From positions 1 to 60,464 of the forward strand of contig JALHDI010000006.1 in NCBI GenBank assembly GCA_022839045.1: 60,464 bases of DNA. The letters are read 5' to 3'. Both the position numbers and the translations under genes were made by a program. Below, in pieces: positions 45,776 to 54,764 of the stretch. The DNA comes from Sporomusaceae bacterium. Its GTDB lineage: Bacteria > Bacillota_C > Negativicutes > Sporomusales_B > UBA7701. How positions within the stretch are numbered: position 1 is the stretch's first letter; each line of letters starts with the position of its first letter. Under the pieces are notes generated by a model. It was not told the origin of the DNA and made no database searches. It saw only the letters and a program-made list of their open reading frames with translations.

Positions 45776-46789
45776 ATGAACAAGAAAACCATCGCGATCC
45801 TGGTAGCGGTGCTGTTCGTCCTCACCGGCATCTTCGCCGGCTGCGGCGGCGGCGACAAGAAGGCGGCCGACAAGCCGGCCCAGCAGCAGCTCGTGCTGAA
45901 ACTGGGCGAGACCCATCCCCCCGACTACCCCACCACCCTCGGCGACAAGAAATTCGCCGAACTCGTGACCGAGCGCTCCAAAGGCCGCATCAAGGTGGAG
46001 GTTTACCCCTCGTCCCAGCTCGGCGAAGAGAAAGCCGTCATCGAGCAGGTTCAGCTCGGCGCCATCGCCTTCACCCGCGTCAGCACCGGCCCGATGGCCG
46101 AGTTCTACAAACCGATGGGCGTCTTCTCCCTGCCCTACATCTTCGACAGCGGCGACCATATGTGGAACTTCCTCAACGGCCCGGACGGCCAGAAGATGCT
46201 CGACGGTCTGACCGCCTCCAAGTTCATCGGCCTGTGCTACTTCGATCCGGGTGCCCGCAGCTTCTACTCCACGAAACCCATCAAGTCCCTTGAAGACATG
46301 AAGGGCCTCAAGATTCGCGTTATCCAGAACAAGATCAATATGGACCTCATGCAAGCGCTCGGCGCCAGCGCCACCCCGATGCCGTACGGCCAGGTGTTCA
46401 GCTCGCTGCAGACCGGCGTTATCGACGGGGCCGAGAACAACTTCCCCAGCTACCTGACCGCCAACCATTACCAGGTGGCCAAGTACTACCTCGTCGACAC
46501 CCACCAGCGGGTGCCGGAAGTGCTTGTGATGAGCAAGGTCGTCTGGGATAAGCTCTCCGAAGAAGACCGCAAGCTCATCAAGCAGGCGGCCGCCGATGCC
46601 GTAGCCACGCAGCGCGACCTGTGGAACAAGTTCGAGAAGGAAGCCGAAACCAAGGTGAAGGCCGCCGGCTGCACCGTCACCGAGGTCAAGGACCTCAAGC
46701 CGTGGCAGGAAGCCGTCAAGCCGATGATCCAGAAGTACCGCGCCGATTACGGCGAAGTGCTCGACGCCATCGCCAAAGCCAAGAAGTAA
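45776..46789 (+). CDS. TRAP transporter solute receptor, DctP family
   Basis: A 337-residue periplasmic receptor with a lipoprotein signal (ending IFAGC). The fold segments of DctP proteins are clear: KLGETHPPDYPTTLGDKKFA, VEVYPSSQLGEEKAVIEQVQ, LEDMKGLKIRVIQNKINM and GQVFSSLQTGVIDGAENN, with the arginine that binds the substrate carboxylate in LKIRV. The genetic setting points to a hexuronate as cargo. Ribosome site TAGGGAGGG. A G/C-rich hairpin at 46820 separates it from the membrane subunits. Confidence 0.92.
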   Translation: MNKKTIAILVAVLFVLTGIFAGCGGGDKKAADKPAQQQLVLKLGETHPPDYPTTLGDKKFAELVTERSKGRIKVEVYPSSQLGEEKAVIEQVQLGAIAFTRVSTGPMAEFYKPMGVFSLPYIFDSGDHMWNFLNGPDGQKMLDGLTASKFIGLCYFDPGARSFYSTKPIKSLEDMKGLKIRVIQNKINMDLMQALGASATPMPYGQVFSSLQTGVIDGAENNFPSYLTANHYQVAKYYLVDTHQRVPEVLVMSKVVWDKLSEEDRKLIKQAAADAVATQRDLWNKFEKEAETKVKAAGCTVTEVKDLKPWQEAVKPMIQKYRADYGEVLDAIAKAKK

Positions 46790-46819
46790 CCGCGCTAAAG
46801 CTGACTGTACGAACCGGCC

Positions 46820-46852
46820 GACTGGCGGCGCTCCCACGGAGGGCCGCCAGTC
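46820..46852 (+). other. Hairpin between DctP and DctQ
   Basis: GACTGGCGGC/GCCGCCAGTC with a 13-base loop and no T-run after it. It probably protects the dctP message end rather than stopping transcription. Confidence 0.55.
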
Positions 46853-46888
46853 TTGCCGATGCTAAGATGTATTGGGGGTGACCGACGC

Positions 46889-47401
46889 GTGCAAACGATC
46901 AAGCGACTGCTTACCGCGACGGACCGGACGCTGGAAGGCTTCGCCGTCCTCTGCCTGCTGGCGATGATTCTCATCGTGACGATGCAGGTATTTACCCGAA
47001 AATTGTTCAACTTCGTCTTCTTCTGGTCGGAGGAAATCACCCTGCTCCTGCTGGCCTGGTTTTCCTACATGGGTATCGCCATCGGTTTCCGCGAAAAGCT
47101 GCACATGAACATGGACATGATCGAGAAATTCGTGTCCAAACGCGCCATCTACGTTATGGACAGGATCATCGACGTATCGACGTTCGCTTTTGGCCTTTAT
47201 CTGATCATTGCCGGCTGGGACTTCACCGTTCTTATGAACGAATCCACGCTGCCGGCCACCAAGTTGCCCAACAGCCTGCTGTACGTGGTCATGCCTGTGA
47301 CCGGCGTGATGACCTGCGCTTATTCCGCCCTGCAGTTCTTCGGCGTGGATACGCGCCGCTACACCGACGTGGAGGAGGAAATCAAGCAACATGATGCCTG
47401 A
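46889..47401 (+). CDS. TRAP transporter small membrane subunit, DctQ family
   Basis: A 170-residue protein with four membrane helices, the normal size for DctQ. The conserved FWSEEITLLLLAWFSYMGIAI helix and the adjacent REKLHMNMD motif are present. It pairs with the DctM subunit at 47391 and the receptor at 45776. GTG start at 46889 is chosen because ATTGGGGGTG precedes it; a longer frame from 46853 lacks a ribosome site. It overlaps dctM by 11 bases. Confidence 0.92.
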   Translation: MQTIKRLLTATDRTLEGFAVLCLLAMILIVTMQVFTRKLFNFVFFWSEEITLLLLAWFSYMGIAIGFREKLHMNMDMIEKFVSKRAIYVMDRIIDVSTFAFGLYLIIAGWDFTVLMNESTLPATKLPNSLLYVVMPVTGVMTCAYSALQFFGVDTRRYTDVEEEIKQHDA

Positions 47402-48686
47402 TCAAACGATCGCTATCTGGATACTGGCGCTGAGCTTCGCCGTCCTCCTCGTCCTGCGTTTTCCCGTCGCCCTTACCCTGGTCTTTTCGTCCGTCCTGAC
47501 GCTGTGGTATCTCGAAATCCCGCTGGTGGTAGTGGGCCAGCAGATGATCCAAGGGATAACGATTTATTCCCTGCTCGCGATTCCTTTCTTCATCCTCACC
47601 GGCCAGATTCTCGGCGAGGGCGGCTTGGCCAACAGGATCGTCAACCTGGCCAATCTTTTCGTCGGCCGCATCCGCGGCGGCCTCGCCCTGGTCAACAGCG
47701 TGGCCTGCATGTTTTTCGGCAATCTGTCCGGGTCGGCGGTGGCCGATGCGTCGGCCATCGGCTCGGTTATGATACCTTTAATGAAGAAAAAGGGTTACGC
47801 GGCCGACTATTGCGTCGGCGTGACCATTTCCTCCGCCATCCAGGGCGTCGTCGTGCCGCCCAGCCATAACCTGGTGCTGTACGCCATCGCCGCCGGCGGG
47901 GTGTCGATCAGCGGCCTTTTCCTGGCCGGCATCGTTCCCGGCATCATCCTTTTGTCATCCCTGATGCTGACAAGCTATATCATCGCGGTGAAAAAAGGCT
48001 ATCCCAAGGGCGACCCGATCGAAAAGGGGCAGATACCCAGCATCCTTTTCCACGGCCTGCTGTCGTTCACGCCGGCGATCATAATCCTCGGCGGCATCAT
48101 CACCGGCTGGGCCACGGCGACCGAGTCGGGCGCGCTGGCGGCCGTGTATTCCTTTCTGCTCGCGTTCTTCGTGTACCGCGAGGCATCTTTGAAGCAGATG
48201 TGGCCGGTGCTTGTCCGCACCTTCCGCACTGTGCTGATGGTGTTTTTCCTGATCGCCGCCTCGCAGGCGTTCGGCTGGGTAATGGCTTACCTGCACCTGC
48301 CCGACCTCATCACCCAGTGGTTCCTGTCGGTGTCCGACAGCCCGTGGGTCATCCTGCTGATGATCAACATCCTGCTCTTAATCCTCGGCGCGCCGATGGA
48401 CATGGCGCCGATGATCCTCATCCTCACCCCCGTCCTGCTGCCGGTGTGCAAGGCGATCGGCATGGACCCCATCCATTTCGGCATCGTCCTGATCTTCAAC
48501 GCCGGCATGGGTCTTTTGACTCCGCCGGTGGGCACGGTGCTGTTCGTGGGCTGCGCCATCGGCAAGGTGTCGGTCGAGGCCGGCACGCGGGCGATGATGC
48601 CGTTCTTCCTGGCGATGATGGTGGTGCTGTTTATGCTGACGTATATTCCGGCGCTGTCGATGTGGCTCCCCAATATGTTTAAGTGA
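47391..48686 (+). CDS. TRAP transporter large membrane subunit, DctM family
   Basis: A 431-residue sodium-coupled permease with about 12 membrane helices, full length. Family motifs are seen: ITIYSLLAIPFFILTGQIL, FFGNLSGSAVADASAIGSVM and NAGMGLLTPPVGTVLFVG. It carries out transport of the substrate handed over by the DctP receptor. ATG 47391 lies inside the dctQ end. A hairpin repeat (48698) follows, then the tagaturonate reductase gene. Confidence 0.94.
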   Translation: MMPDQTIAIWILALSFAVLLVLRFPVALTLVFSSVLTLWYLEIPLVVVGQQMIQGITIYSLLAIPFFILTGQILGEGGLANRIVNLANLFVGRIRGGLALVNSVACMFFGNLSGSAVADASAIGSVMIPLMKKKGYAADYCVGVTISSAIQGVVVPPSHNLVLYAIAAGGVSISGLFLAGIVPGIILLSSLMLTSYIIAVKKGYPKGDPIEKGQIPSILFHGLLSFTPAIIILGGIITGWATATESGALAAVYSFLLAFFVYREASLKQMWPVLVRTFRTVLMVFFLIAASQAFGWVMAYLHLPDLITQWFLSVSDSPWVILLMINILLLILGAPMDMAPMILILTPVLLPVCKAIGMDPIHFGIVLIFNAGMGLLTPPVGTVLFVGCAIGKVSVEAGTRAMMPFFLAMMVVLFMLTYIPALSMWLPNMFK

Positions 48687-48697
48687 CGATACTTTTG

Positions 48698-48823
48698 GCA
48701 GGACGTTGATAACCCCTATCTGCGTCGTTGGTCCTCAGAGCGTTTGCTAGCGTACGCAACCAAGTACGCGTCGCGGCACGCTCTTCCGGTCCGCCTAGCA
48801 TCTAGGGGTTCTGAACGTCCTGC
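48698..48823. repeat. Intergenic hairpin repeat, copy 7
   Basis: GCAGGACGTTGATAACCCCTA faces TAGGGGTTCTGAACGTCCTGC: 9-base outer arms pair perfectly, then the TGATAA/TTCTGA mismatch, then AACCCCTA/TAGGGGTT. The interior holds TCGTTGGTCCTCAGAGCG and GCGTACGCAACCAAGTACGCG. It lies inside the hexuronate gene group. Confidence 0.85.
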
Positions 48824-48857
48824 TCGCTAGCCTTAGTGGCTTAGGAGGTACGTTTTA

Positions 48858-50390
48858 ATGCCCAGATTGACGAAAAAATTGCTGGACGGGAGCTTCCGCT
48901 TCCCGCCCGAGATGGAGCTGCCCGCCTACCCCGACAACCTGCCCGAGCGGGTGATCCAGTTCGGCGAGGGCAATTTCCTGCGCGCCTTCGTGGACTGGAT
49001 GTTCCACCGCCTCAACAACAGCGGCCAGTGGGGCGGCCGGGTCGTCGTCGTCCAGCCGATCGCCGACGGGCTGGCCGGCCGCCTGAACGAGCAGGACGGC
49101 CTGTATACGCTGGCCCTGCGCGGCCTGCAGGACGGCCAGCCGACCGAGGACCTGTCGCTGATCGGCGTGATCAGCCGCGCCCTGAGCGCCTATAGCCAGT
49201 GGGACGAGGTGCTGAAATGCGCCGAGAACCCCACTATCGAGTATCTGATTTCCAACACCACCGAGGCCGGCATCAGCCACGATCCCGCGGACGGGCCCGA
49301 GCTCGCGCCGCCCGTATCCTTCCCCGGCAAGGTGACGGCGTACCTCTACCGGCGGTTCTGCCATTTCGGCGGCGACGCCGGCAAAGGGATGACCATTATC
49401 CCCTGCGAGCTCATCGACCGCAACGGCGACGTGCTGAAGAAGGTGGTGCTGCGCTACGTCGAGGAATGGAAGCTGCCGCAGGAGTTCGCCGCCTGGGTGG
49501 AGAAGAATAACCTGTTCCTCAACACCCTCGTCGACCGGGTGGTGACCGGTTACCCCCGCGACGAGGCCGCGGCGTTCGCCAAACGCCTCGGCTACGAGGA
49601 CGGCCTGCTGGACACGGGCGAACGCTTCCACCTGTGGGTCATCGAGGGCCCGGCCCGGGTGGCCGAAAAGCTGCCCTTCACCCGCATCGGCCTGAACGTC
49701 ATCTGGACGGACGATATGACCCCGTACCGCACCCGCAAGGTCCGCGTGCTGAACGGCGCGCATACCGCCTCGGTGCCGGCCGCGTTCCTCTACGGGCTGG
49801 ATACGGTGGGCGAGATGATGGACGATGTGGTGACGGGGCGGTTCGTGCGCGAGGCGATTTACGAGGAGATCATCCCCGCCTGCGGGCTCGACAAGGATAT
49901 GCTCAAGTCGTTCGCCGACGCGGTCGTCGAGCGGTTCCGCAACCCTTATATCAGGCATTACCTCATAAGTATCCTCTTAAACTCGGCTTCGAAGTTCAAA
50001 AACCGCGTTCTGCCGTCGATCCTCGACCACCAGCAGCGCCTGGGCCGTCTGCCGCGGCGCCTGGTTTTCAGCCTGGCGGCGCTGATGACCGTCTACAAGG
50101 ACGGGAGGATAAACGGCGCGGTGATGGACGCCCGTCGCGGCAAGGGACCGTTCGATATGCGCGACGATCTGCCGGTGCTCGAGTTCATGGCGGCCGCGTG
50201 GGGTTTGTATGACGGCACCGACGCCGGCGCCCGCGCCGTAACGGCCGAGGTGCTGGCCAATACGGCTTTGTGGGGCCGGGATCTGAACGCGGTGGCCGGC
50301 ATGACCGATATGACCGCCGGTTATCTGCGCAGCATCTGCCGGGACGGCATGGCGGCCGCGCTGGCGGCCGTGCCGGACGGCGAGCGCTAG
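48858..50390 (+). CDS. uxaB: Tagaturonate reductase
   Basis: A 510-residue NAD-dependent altronate oxidoreductase that converts D-tagaturonate to D-altronate, a step of galacturonate breakdown. It belongs to the mannitol-dehydrogenase superfamily: N-terminal VIQFGEGNFLRAFVDWM (nucleotide-binding), VVVVQPIADGLAGRLN, and the catalytic region KVRVLNGAHTASVPAAFLYG with the lysine and histidine. Length is a little above E. coli UxaB. Ribosome site TTAGGAGGT. It is followed 18 bases later by altronate dehydratase. Confidence 0.93.
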   Translation: MPRLTKKLLDGSFRFPPEMELPAYPDNLPERVIQFGEGNFLRAFVDWMFHRLNNSGQWGGRVVVVQPIADGLAGRLNEQDGLYTLALRGLQDGQPTEDLSLIGVISRALSAYSQWDEVLKCAENPTIEYLISNTTEAGISHDPADGPELAPPVSFPGKVTAYLYRRFCHFGGDAGKGMTIIPCELIDRNGDVLKKVVLRYVEEWKLPQEFAAWVEKNNLFLNTLVDRVVTGYPRDEAAAFAKRLGYEDGLLDTGERFHLWVIEGPARVAEKLPFTRIGLNVIWTDDMTPYRTRKVRVLNGAHTASVPAAFLYGLDTVGEMMDDVVTGRFVREAIYEEIIPACGLDKDMLKSFADAVVERFRNPYIRHYLISILLNSASKFKNRVLPSILDHQQRLGRLPRRLVFSLAALMTVYKDGRINGAVMDARRGKGPFDMRDDLPVLEFMAAAWGLYDGTDAGARAVTAEVLANTALWGRDLNAVAGMTDMTAGYLRSICRDGMAAALAAVPDGER

Positions 50391-50408
50391 TGGCGAAAGG
50401 AGAAACGT

Positions 50409-51896
50409 ATGGATCTGATGAGAATCCATCCCAGGGATAACGTGGCGGTGGCGGTGAAGCCGCTGGCTCCCGGGCAGGCTCTGGCCGCCGGAGCGGCGGC
50501 CGTGGTTACCCGCCAGCCCATTCCCGCCGGCCACAAGATGGCCATCGCGCCGATCGCCGCCGGCGAGAAGGTCGTGAAGTACGGCTTTCCGATCGGCACG
50601 GCCCAGGTGGACATCGCCGCCGGCGATTGGGTCCATACTCACAACTGCAAGACCAACCTGGGCGAGCTCTTGGAGTACACTTACGAGCCGGAGGAGATCA
50701 CCCTCGAGAGCGCCGGCCGGGGCGAGTCCTTCCTGGGCTACCGGCGGCCGGACGGCAAGGCGGGGACGCGCAACGAGATCTGGATCATCCCCACCGTCGG
50801 CTGCGTCAACCAGAACGCCCGCGTGATCGCCGAGGTGGCCGGGAAGCTGCTCTGCCAGGAGAATATCGACGGCGTTCATGCCTTCACCCACCCCTACGGC
50901 TGTTCGCAACTGGGCGAGGATATCGCCAACACCCAGAAGATTCTCGCCAACCTCGTGCGGCATCCCAACGCCGGCGGCGTCCTCGTCCTCGGCCTGGGGT
51001 GCGAGAACAACCATATCAGGGTATTCAAGGAGATCCTCGGCCCGGTCGATCCCCAGCGGGTGAAGTTCCTCGAGACCCAGGGGGTCGACGACGAGATCGA
51101 GGCCGGGGTGAAGCTGGTGTCGGAACTGGCGGCGTATGCCGGCGGCTTCAAAAGGACCCCCTGCCCGCTGTCCGACCTTGTCGTCGGCCTGAAGTGCGGC
51201 GGGTCGGACGGGTTTTCCGGCATTACCGCCAACCCGCTCGTCGGGCTGTTTTCCGACCGCCTGGTGGCGAACGGCGGCACGACGGTGCTCACCGAGGTGC
51301 CGGAGATGTTCGGCGCCGAGACCATCCTCATGAACAGGGCCAAGGACAGGGAGACTTTCGAGAAGATCGTCCGCCTGATCAACGATTTCAAGACGTATTT
51401 CACCGCCCACAACCAGCCGGTGTACGAGAATCCCTCCCCCGGCAACAAGGACGGCGGCATAACCACGCTGGAGGACAAGTCGCTCGGCTGCACCCAGAAG
51501 GGCGGCTACGCCGCCCCGGTGGTGGATGTGCTGCAGTACGGCGAGGCGGCCAAGACCCAGGGGCTGAACCTGCTGAACGGACCGGGCAACGACCTGGTGG
51601 CGTCGACCGTGCTCGCCGCCGCCGGCTGCCAGGTTATCTTGTTCACGACCGGCCGCGGCACGCCGCTCGGCACGGTCGTGCCGACGGTGAAGATCGCCAC
51701 CAACAGCGACCTCTTCCGCCGCAAGAAAAACTGGATGGATTTCGACGCCGGGCGCCTGCTGGACGGCGTTTCCCGCGAGGAACTGGCCGGCGAATTCTTC
51801 GCCTTCGTGCTGCACGTGGCGTCCGGGCAGACGACCAAGGCCGAGAAGCTGGGCTTCCGCGACCTGACGTTGTTCAAGAACGGCGTAACTGTGTAG
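50409..51896 (+). CDS. uxaA: Altronate dehydratase
   Basis: A 495-residue enzyme that dehydrates D-altronate to 2-keto-3-deoxygluconate, following the UxaB reaction. The N-terminal SAF domain (about residues 1-95, IHPRDNVAVAVKPLAPGQ, VHTHNCKTNLGE) and the C-terminal UxaA domain (YRRPDGKAGTRNEIWIIPTV, CGGSDGFSGITANP, FTTGRGTPLG) are both there, as in the single-chain E. coli form. KDG kinase and aldolase are not in the window. A strong terminator follows. Confidence 0.94.
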   Translation: MDLMRIHPRDNVAVAVKPLAPGQALAAGAAAVVTRQPIPAGHKMAIAPIAAGEKVVKYGFPIGTAQVDIAAGDWVHTHNCKTNLGELLEYTYEPEEITLESAGRGESFLGYRRPDGKAGTRNEIWIIPTVGCVNQNARVIAEVAGKLLCQENIDGVHAFTHPYGCSQLGEDIANTQKILANLVRHPNAGGVLVLGLGCENNHIRVFKEILGPVDPQRVKFLETQGVDDEIEAGVKLVSELAAYAGGFKRTPCPLSDLVVGLKCGGSDGFSGITANPLVGLFSDRLVANGGTTVLTEVPEMFGAETILMNRAKDRETFEKIVRLINDFKTYFTAHNQPVYENPSPGNKDGGITTLEDKSLGCTQKGGYAAPVVDVLQYGEAAKTQGLNLLNGPGNDLVASTVLAAAGCQVILFTTGRGTPLGTVVPTVKIATNSDLFRRKKNWMDFDAGRLLDGVSREELAGEFFAFVLHVASGQTTKAEKLGFRDLTLFKNGVTV

Positions 51897-51945
51897 TTGC
51901 GGCCTTTTGGGCCCGGGCGCTTCTGAACGGCCTAAGTCAAAAAAT

Positions 51946-52009
51946 AAAACGGCACTCCTTCTCGGCATGCTTACGGGGCATGCCGGTTTTTTTGGAGTGC
52001 CGTTTTTTT
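51946..52009. terminator. Nested two-way terminator
   Basis: Outer stem AAAACGGCACTCC/GGAGTGCCGTTTT encloses a complete inner terminator, CGGCATGC/GCATGCCG followed by T7. It lies between uxaA (+) and the LytT gene (-) and can act on both. Confidence 0.85.
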
Positions 52010-52036
52010 ATTGGGGGGTGAAGTATGCGGCTTGTC

Positions 52037-52780
52037 CTATTTCAGCCCCAGGGCGGCTTTGACTTGGCCGACCTTGTGGCGGCTGACCGGGACCTGCTGG
52101 CTCCTGCAGTCGTCCATCCGTAGGAAGTAGGTGCCTTTGAACCAGGGGATGACCTCGACGACCTTGTCGAGGTTGACGATGTATTGGCGGTGGACGCGGA
52201 TGAAGGCCGTCCCGTCCGAGCGGCCGGCGGTCAGCAGGTTGTCGACTTCCTGCATGGTGAGGGTGACGGCGTACTCGCCCTGTTTGGTGAGGACGTAGAC
52301 TGCCTTTTCGCGGACCTGGACGAGGGCGATGTCTTCTTTGTTGAGGGGGACGATCCGCCCCCCGGACAGCACGCACACCTTGCCGGACGGCACTTTCGGC
52401 GCGACGGCCGGCCGCGCGGCCAGGCCGCGGACCTTGCCGAGCGCGGCGGTGATCTTGGCTTCGGTCACCGGCTTGGTTACGTAGCCGATTGCCGGGGTTT
52501 CGAAGGCGGCCAGGGCGTATTCGGGGTGGGCGGTGATGAAGACGATGAGGGGCGGGTCGCGCAGGACGTTGAGGCGGGAGGCCATCTCGAGGCCTGACAT
52601 GCCGGGGAGGCTGATGTCGAGGAAGACCAGCCGGGGTGCGTTGGCGGCGATGTAGTCGAGGGCCGCCGGCGGCTGCTCGAAGCGCGCGACTACCTTGACG
52701 TCCGGGTGGCTGCCGAGCAGATATTCGATTTCCTCGCAGATGGGCGGCTCGTCGTCGACGATGACGGTTGTCAGGATCAC
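52037..52780 (-). CDS. LytTR-family response regulator
   Basis: A 247-residue regulator. The receiver domain (residues 1-120) has the acidic pair VDDEPP, the phosphorylated aspartate in LVFLDISLPGMSG, and the switch lysine in YVTKPVTEAK. The C-terminal LytTR DNA-binding domain (residues about 140-245) contains FIRVHRQYIVNLDKV and FKGTYFLRMDD. It overlaps the kinase gene at 52777 by 4 bases, so the two form one operon. The target genes are not evident from the sequence. Confidence 0.93.
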   Translation of the reverse strand: MILTTVIVDDEPPICEEIEYLLGSHPDVKVVARFEQPPAALDYIAANAPRLVFLDISLPGMSGLEMASRLNVLRDPPLIVFITAHPEYALAAFETPAIGYVTKPVTEAKITAALGKVRGLAARPAVAPKVPSGKVCVLSGGRIVPLNKEDIALVQVREKAVYVLTKQGEYAVTLTMQEVDNLLTAGRSDGTAFIRVHRQYIVNLDKVVEVIPWFKGTYFLRMDDCRSQQVPVSRHKVGQVKAALGLK

Positions 52781-54456
52781 GCCGTATTCCTCCTCTCGAG
52801 GGGGATGCGGATGGCGGCCCGGGTCCCTGTGCCCGGCTCGCTGTCGATGGTGAGGCCGTAGCCGCTGCCGTAGATGCTGGCCAGGCGCTTGTGGACGTTC
52901 TTGACGCCGATGCCTTCCGCGCTCGTGAACAGGGTGGCGAGTCTGGCGGCCGGGATGCCGACGCCGTTGTCGGTTATCGTTATCAGCAGGTCGCCGCCGT
53001 CCACCCCGGCGCGGACGGTCAGCCGGCAGTGGCTGAGCTTGGGGAACAGGCCGTGTTCGAGAGCGTTTTCCACCAGCGGCTGGAGGGAGAGGACGGGGAC
53101 GGGCACCTGGCGGGCGGCTTCGGCGACGTCGATGTCGACGGTGAGCCGGGGGCCGAAGCGCGTTTTGGCGATCTCCAGGTAGGCGAAGATGCCGTCGATT
53201 TCGTTCCTGAGGGGCACGAAGTCGTCGCGGACGGTGAGGCTGTGCTGCATGATGGTCGCCAGGTGGGTGAGGAGGGTGCGGGCGGTTTCCGGCTTGGTGC
53301 GGCAGAAGGACATGATGGCGCTGATGGTATTGAAGAGGAAGTGGGGGTTTATCTGCGCCTGGAGGGCTTTGAGCTCGGCTTTCTCGCGCAGCTTTATCTG
53401 GTTGTCGACCTCGGCGAGCTGGATCTGGACGGACAGAAGGTTGGCGAGGCCGTCGACGAGGCGGATGTCCATGGCGTTGACGGTATTGCTGACCGCGTGC
53501 GACAGCTTGATGGTGCCGACGACTTCGCCGTGCGAGAAGAGGGGGGCGGCCACGCCGGAACGGAGCGGGCAGCCGGGCACGGAGCAGCCGCGGGCCTCGG
53601 GGGTGTCGATGACGATCAGCCGCTGTTCTTCGAGGACCCTGCGGGTCGAGGCGGTGCTGATCGGCTGCCCGGCGGCATGGTGGTCGTCGCCGACGCCGAT
53701 GAAGGCCAGCACTTTCTCGCGGTCGGAGATCGAGACGGCGTCCATTTTTGTAAGTTCGTAGATGATTTCCGCCGTCTTCTGCGCGGAGGCCGGGGTCAGG
53801 CCCTGGCGCAGGAAGGGGAGGGTGCGGCTGGCGATCTCGAGCGAGATCTCGGCGGCCTGGGCGCTGTGGGTTTCGCGCGCTTTCTGGAGGTCTTCGATGA
53901 TGATGATGAAGATGACGGTGCCGAGGATGCTCACGAGGGTGGTGGGGACGGCGATGACCCGTTCGAGGGCCCAGGCGGATTCGAACGGCCCGAAGACGAA
54001 CACCAGGCCTTTCTGGGCGATTTCCCCCGCCAGGGCGACGGCCGCGCCGATCTTCCAGTTGAGGCGGTGGATGCCGATTCGCTGGCGGACGAGCCCGGCG
54101 AGCAGGCCGCCGGTGAGGGCCGAGAGGCCGCAGGCCTCGGCGGTGAAGCCGCCCAGCGAATAGCGGTGCAGGCCGCTAATCGCGCCGACGGTCAGACCGA
54201 CCCACGGGCCGCCCATAATGCCGCCCATCAGCGCCCCCACCAGCCGGGTATTGGCCAAAGCCCCTTCGACCGGGATGCCGTTGTACGTTCCCATGATCGA
54301 CAACGGGGCGAAGATGGCGACGAGGGTCGCGAAGCACCGCCACCGCGTGGGGGTGTGGACGCAGTCGCTGATGAACTTGTTGCGTCCGATAAGGTAGGCG
54401 GCGATGGCGATCAACGCCCCGTCGCTCAGCAGGTCGAGAAGCATGCCGCTGCCCAT
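52777..54456 (-). CDS. LytS-type sensor histidine kinase
   Basis: A 559-residue membrane kinase. The first 190 residues form a 5TM-LYT sensor (VAIFAPLSIMGTYNGIPVEG, TRLVGALMGGIMGGPWVGL), followed by a GAF domain with two cysteines (TPEARGCSVPGCPLRSG). The phosphorylated histidine is in QINPHFLFNTISAIM, and the ATP-binding domain has LQPLVENALEHG and DNGVGIP. Start chosen at ATG 54456 behind CGAGGTGG; the 40 extra upstream residues lack a ribosome site. Related kinases sense pyruvate or membrane state. The GAF CxxxC-type cysteines hint at a redox or metal input. Confidence 0.92.
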   Translation of the reverse strand: MGSGMLLDLLSDGALIAIAAYLIGRNKFISDCVHTPTRWRCFATLVAIFAPLSIMGTYNGIPVEGALANTRLVGALMGGIMGGPWVGLTVGAISGLHRYSLGGFTAEACGLSALTGGLLAGLVRQRIGIHRLNWKIGAAVALAGEIAQKGLVFVFGPFESAWALERVIAVPTTLVSILGTVIFIIIIEDLQKARETHSAQAAEISLEIASRTLPFLRQGLTPASAQKTAEIIYELTKMDAVSISDREKVLAFIGVGDDHHAAGQPISTASTRRVLEEQRLIVIDTPEARGCSVPGCPLRSGVAAPLFSHGEVVGTIKLSHAVSNTVNAMDIRLVDGLANLLSVQIQLAEVDNQIKLREKAELKALQAQINPHFLFNTISAIMSFCRTKPETARTLLTHLATIMQHSLTVRDDFVPLRNEIDGIFAYLEIAKTRFGPRLTVDIDVAEAARQVPVPVLSLQPLVENALEHGLFPKLSHCRLTVRAGVDGGDLLITITDNGVGIPAARLATLFTSAEGIGVKNVHKRLASIYGSGYGLTIDSEPGTGTRAAIRIPLERRNTA

Positions 54457-54560
54457 GGGCCACCTCGGAAGACGATATTTCTTGGGGAATGAATTCTCCA
54501 CATTTCGGCCAATCCCTCCCCGACCCCGGGGCGGGCGGGAGATATAACCGAGGCCGTCCG

Positions 54561-54681
54561 GGGAGCTCATAGGCACGTCCTGATTACACTGGCTTTGTCA
54601 GCGCTCATAGAGGACTTGCGATAGTCGTTACGAACAGTGTGCGGGGCGCACCGGACGGAGCAACGCAGCATAGGGGCTCCC
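54561..54681. repeat. Intergenic hairpin repeat, copy 8
   Basis: GGGAGCTCATAGG faces CATAGGGGCTCCC. The left interior (CACGTCCTGATTACACTG, CAGTGTGCGGGGCGCACC) matches the copy at 19780, defining a second subfamily that lacks the usual CGTACTCGGACGTACG core here. Confidence 0.7.
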
Positions 54682-54731
54682 TGGGAGGCCCTTGGAAAAA
54701 ATTTTTTCTTTTTCCCAAAACGGGCAGGAGA

Positions 54732-54760
54732 TTGGGAACCGATGGCGAAAAGCTTATTAT
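54732..54760 (+). promoter_or_regulatory. Promoter of the B12-mutase cluster
   Basis: TTGGGA (54732-54737), a 17-bp spacer, then TATTAT (54755-54760). The palindromic operator begins 4 bases after the -10 box, so it would cover the transcription start. Confidence 0.65.
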
Positions 54761-54764
54761 ATAG

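Noticed and set aside
46820..46852. Terminator between dctP and dctQ
   Set aside because: The hairpin is strong but no T-run follows, and dctQ/dctM need read-through; an mRNA-end stabiliser is more likely.
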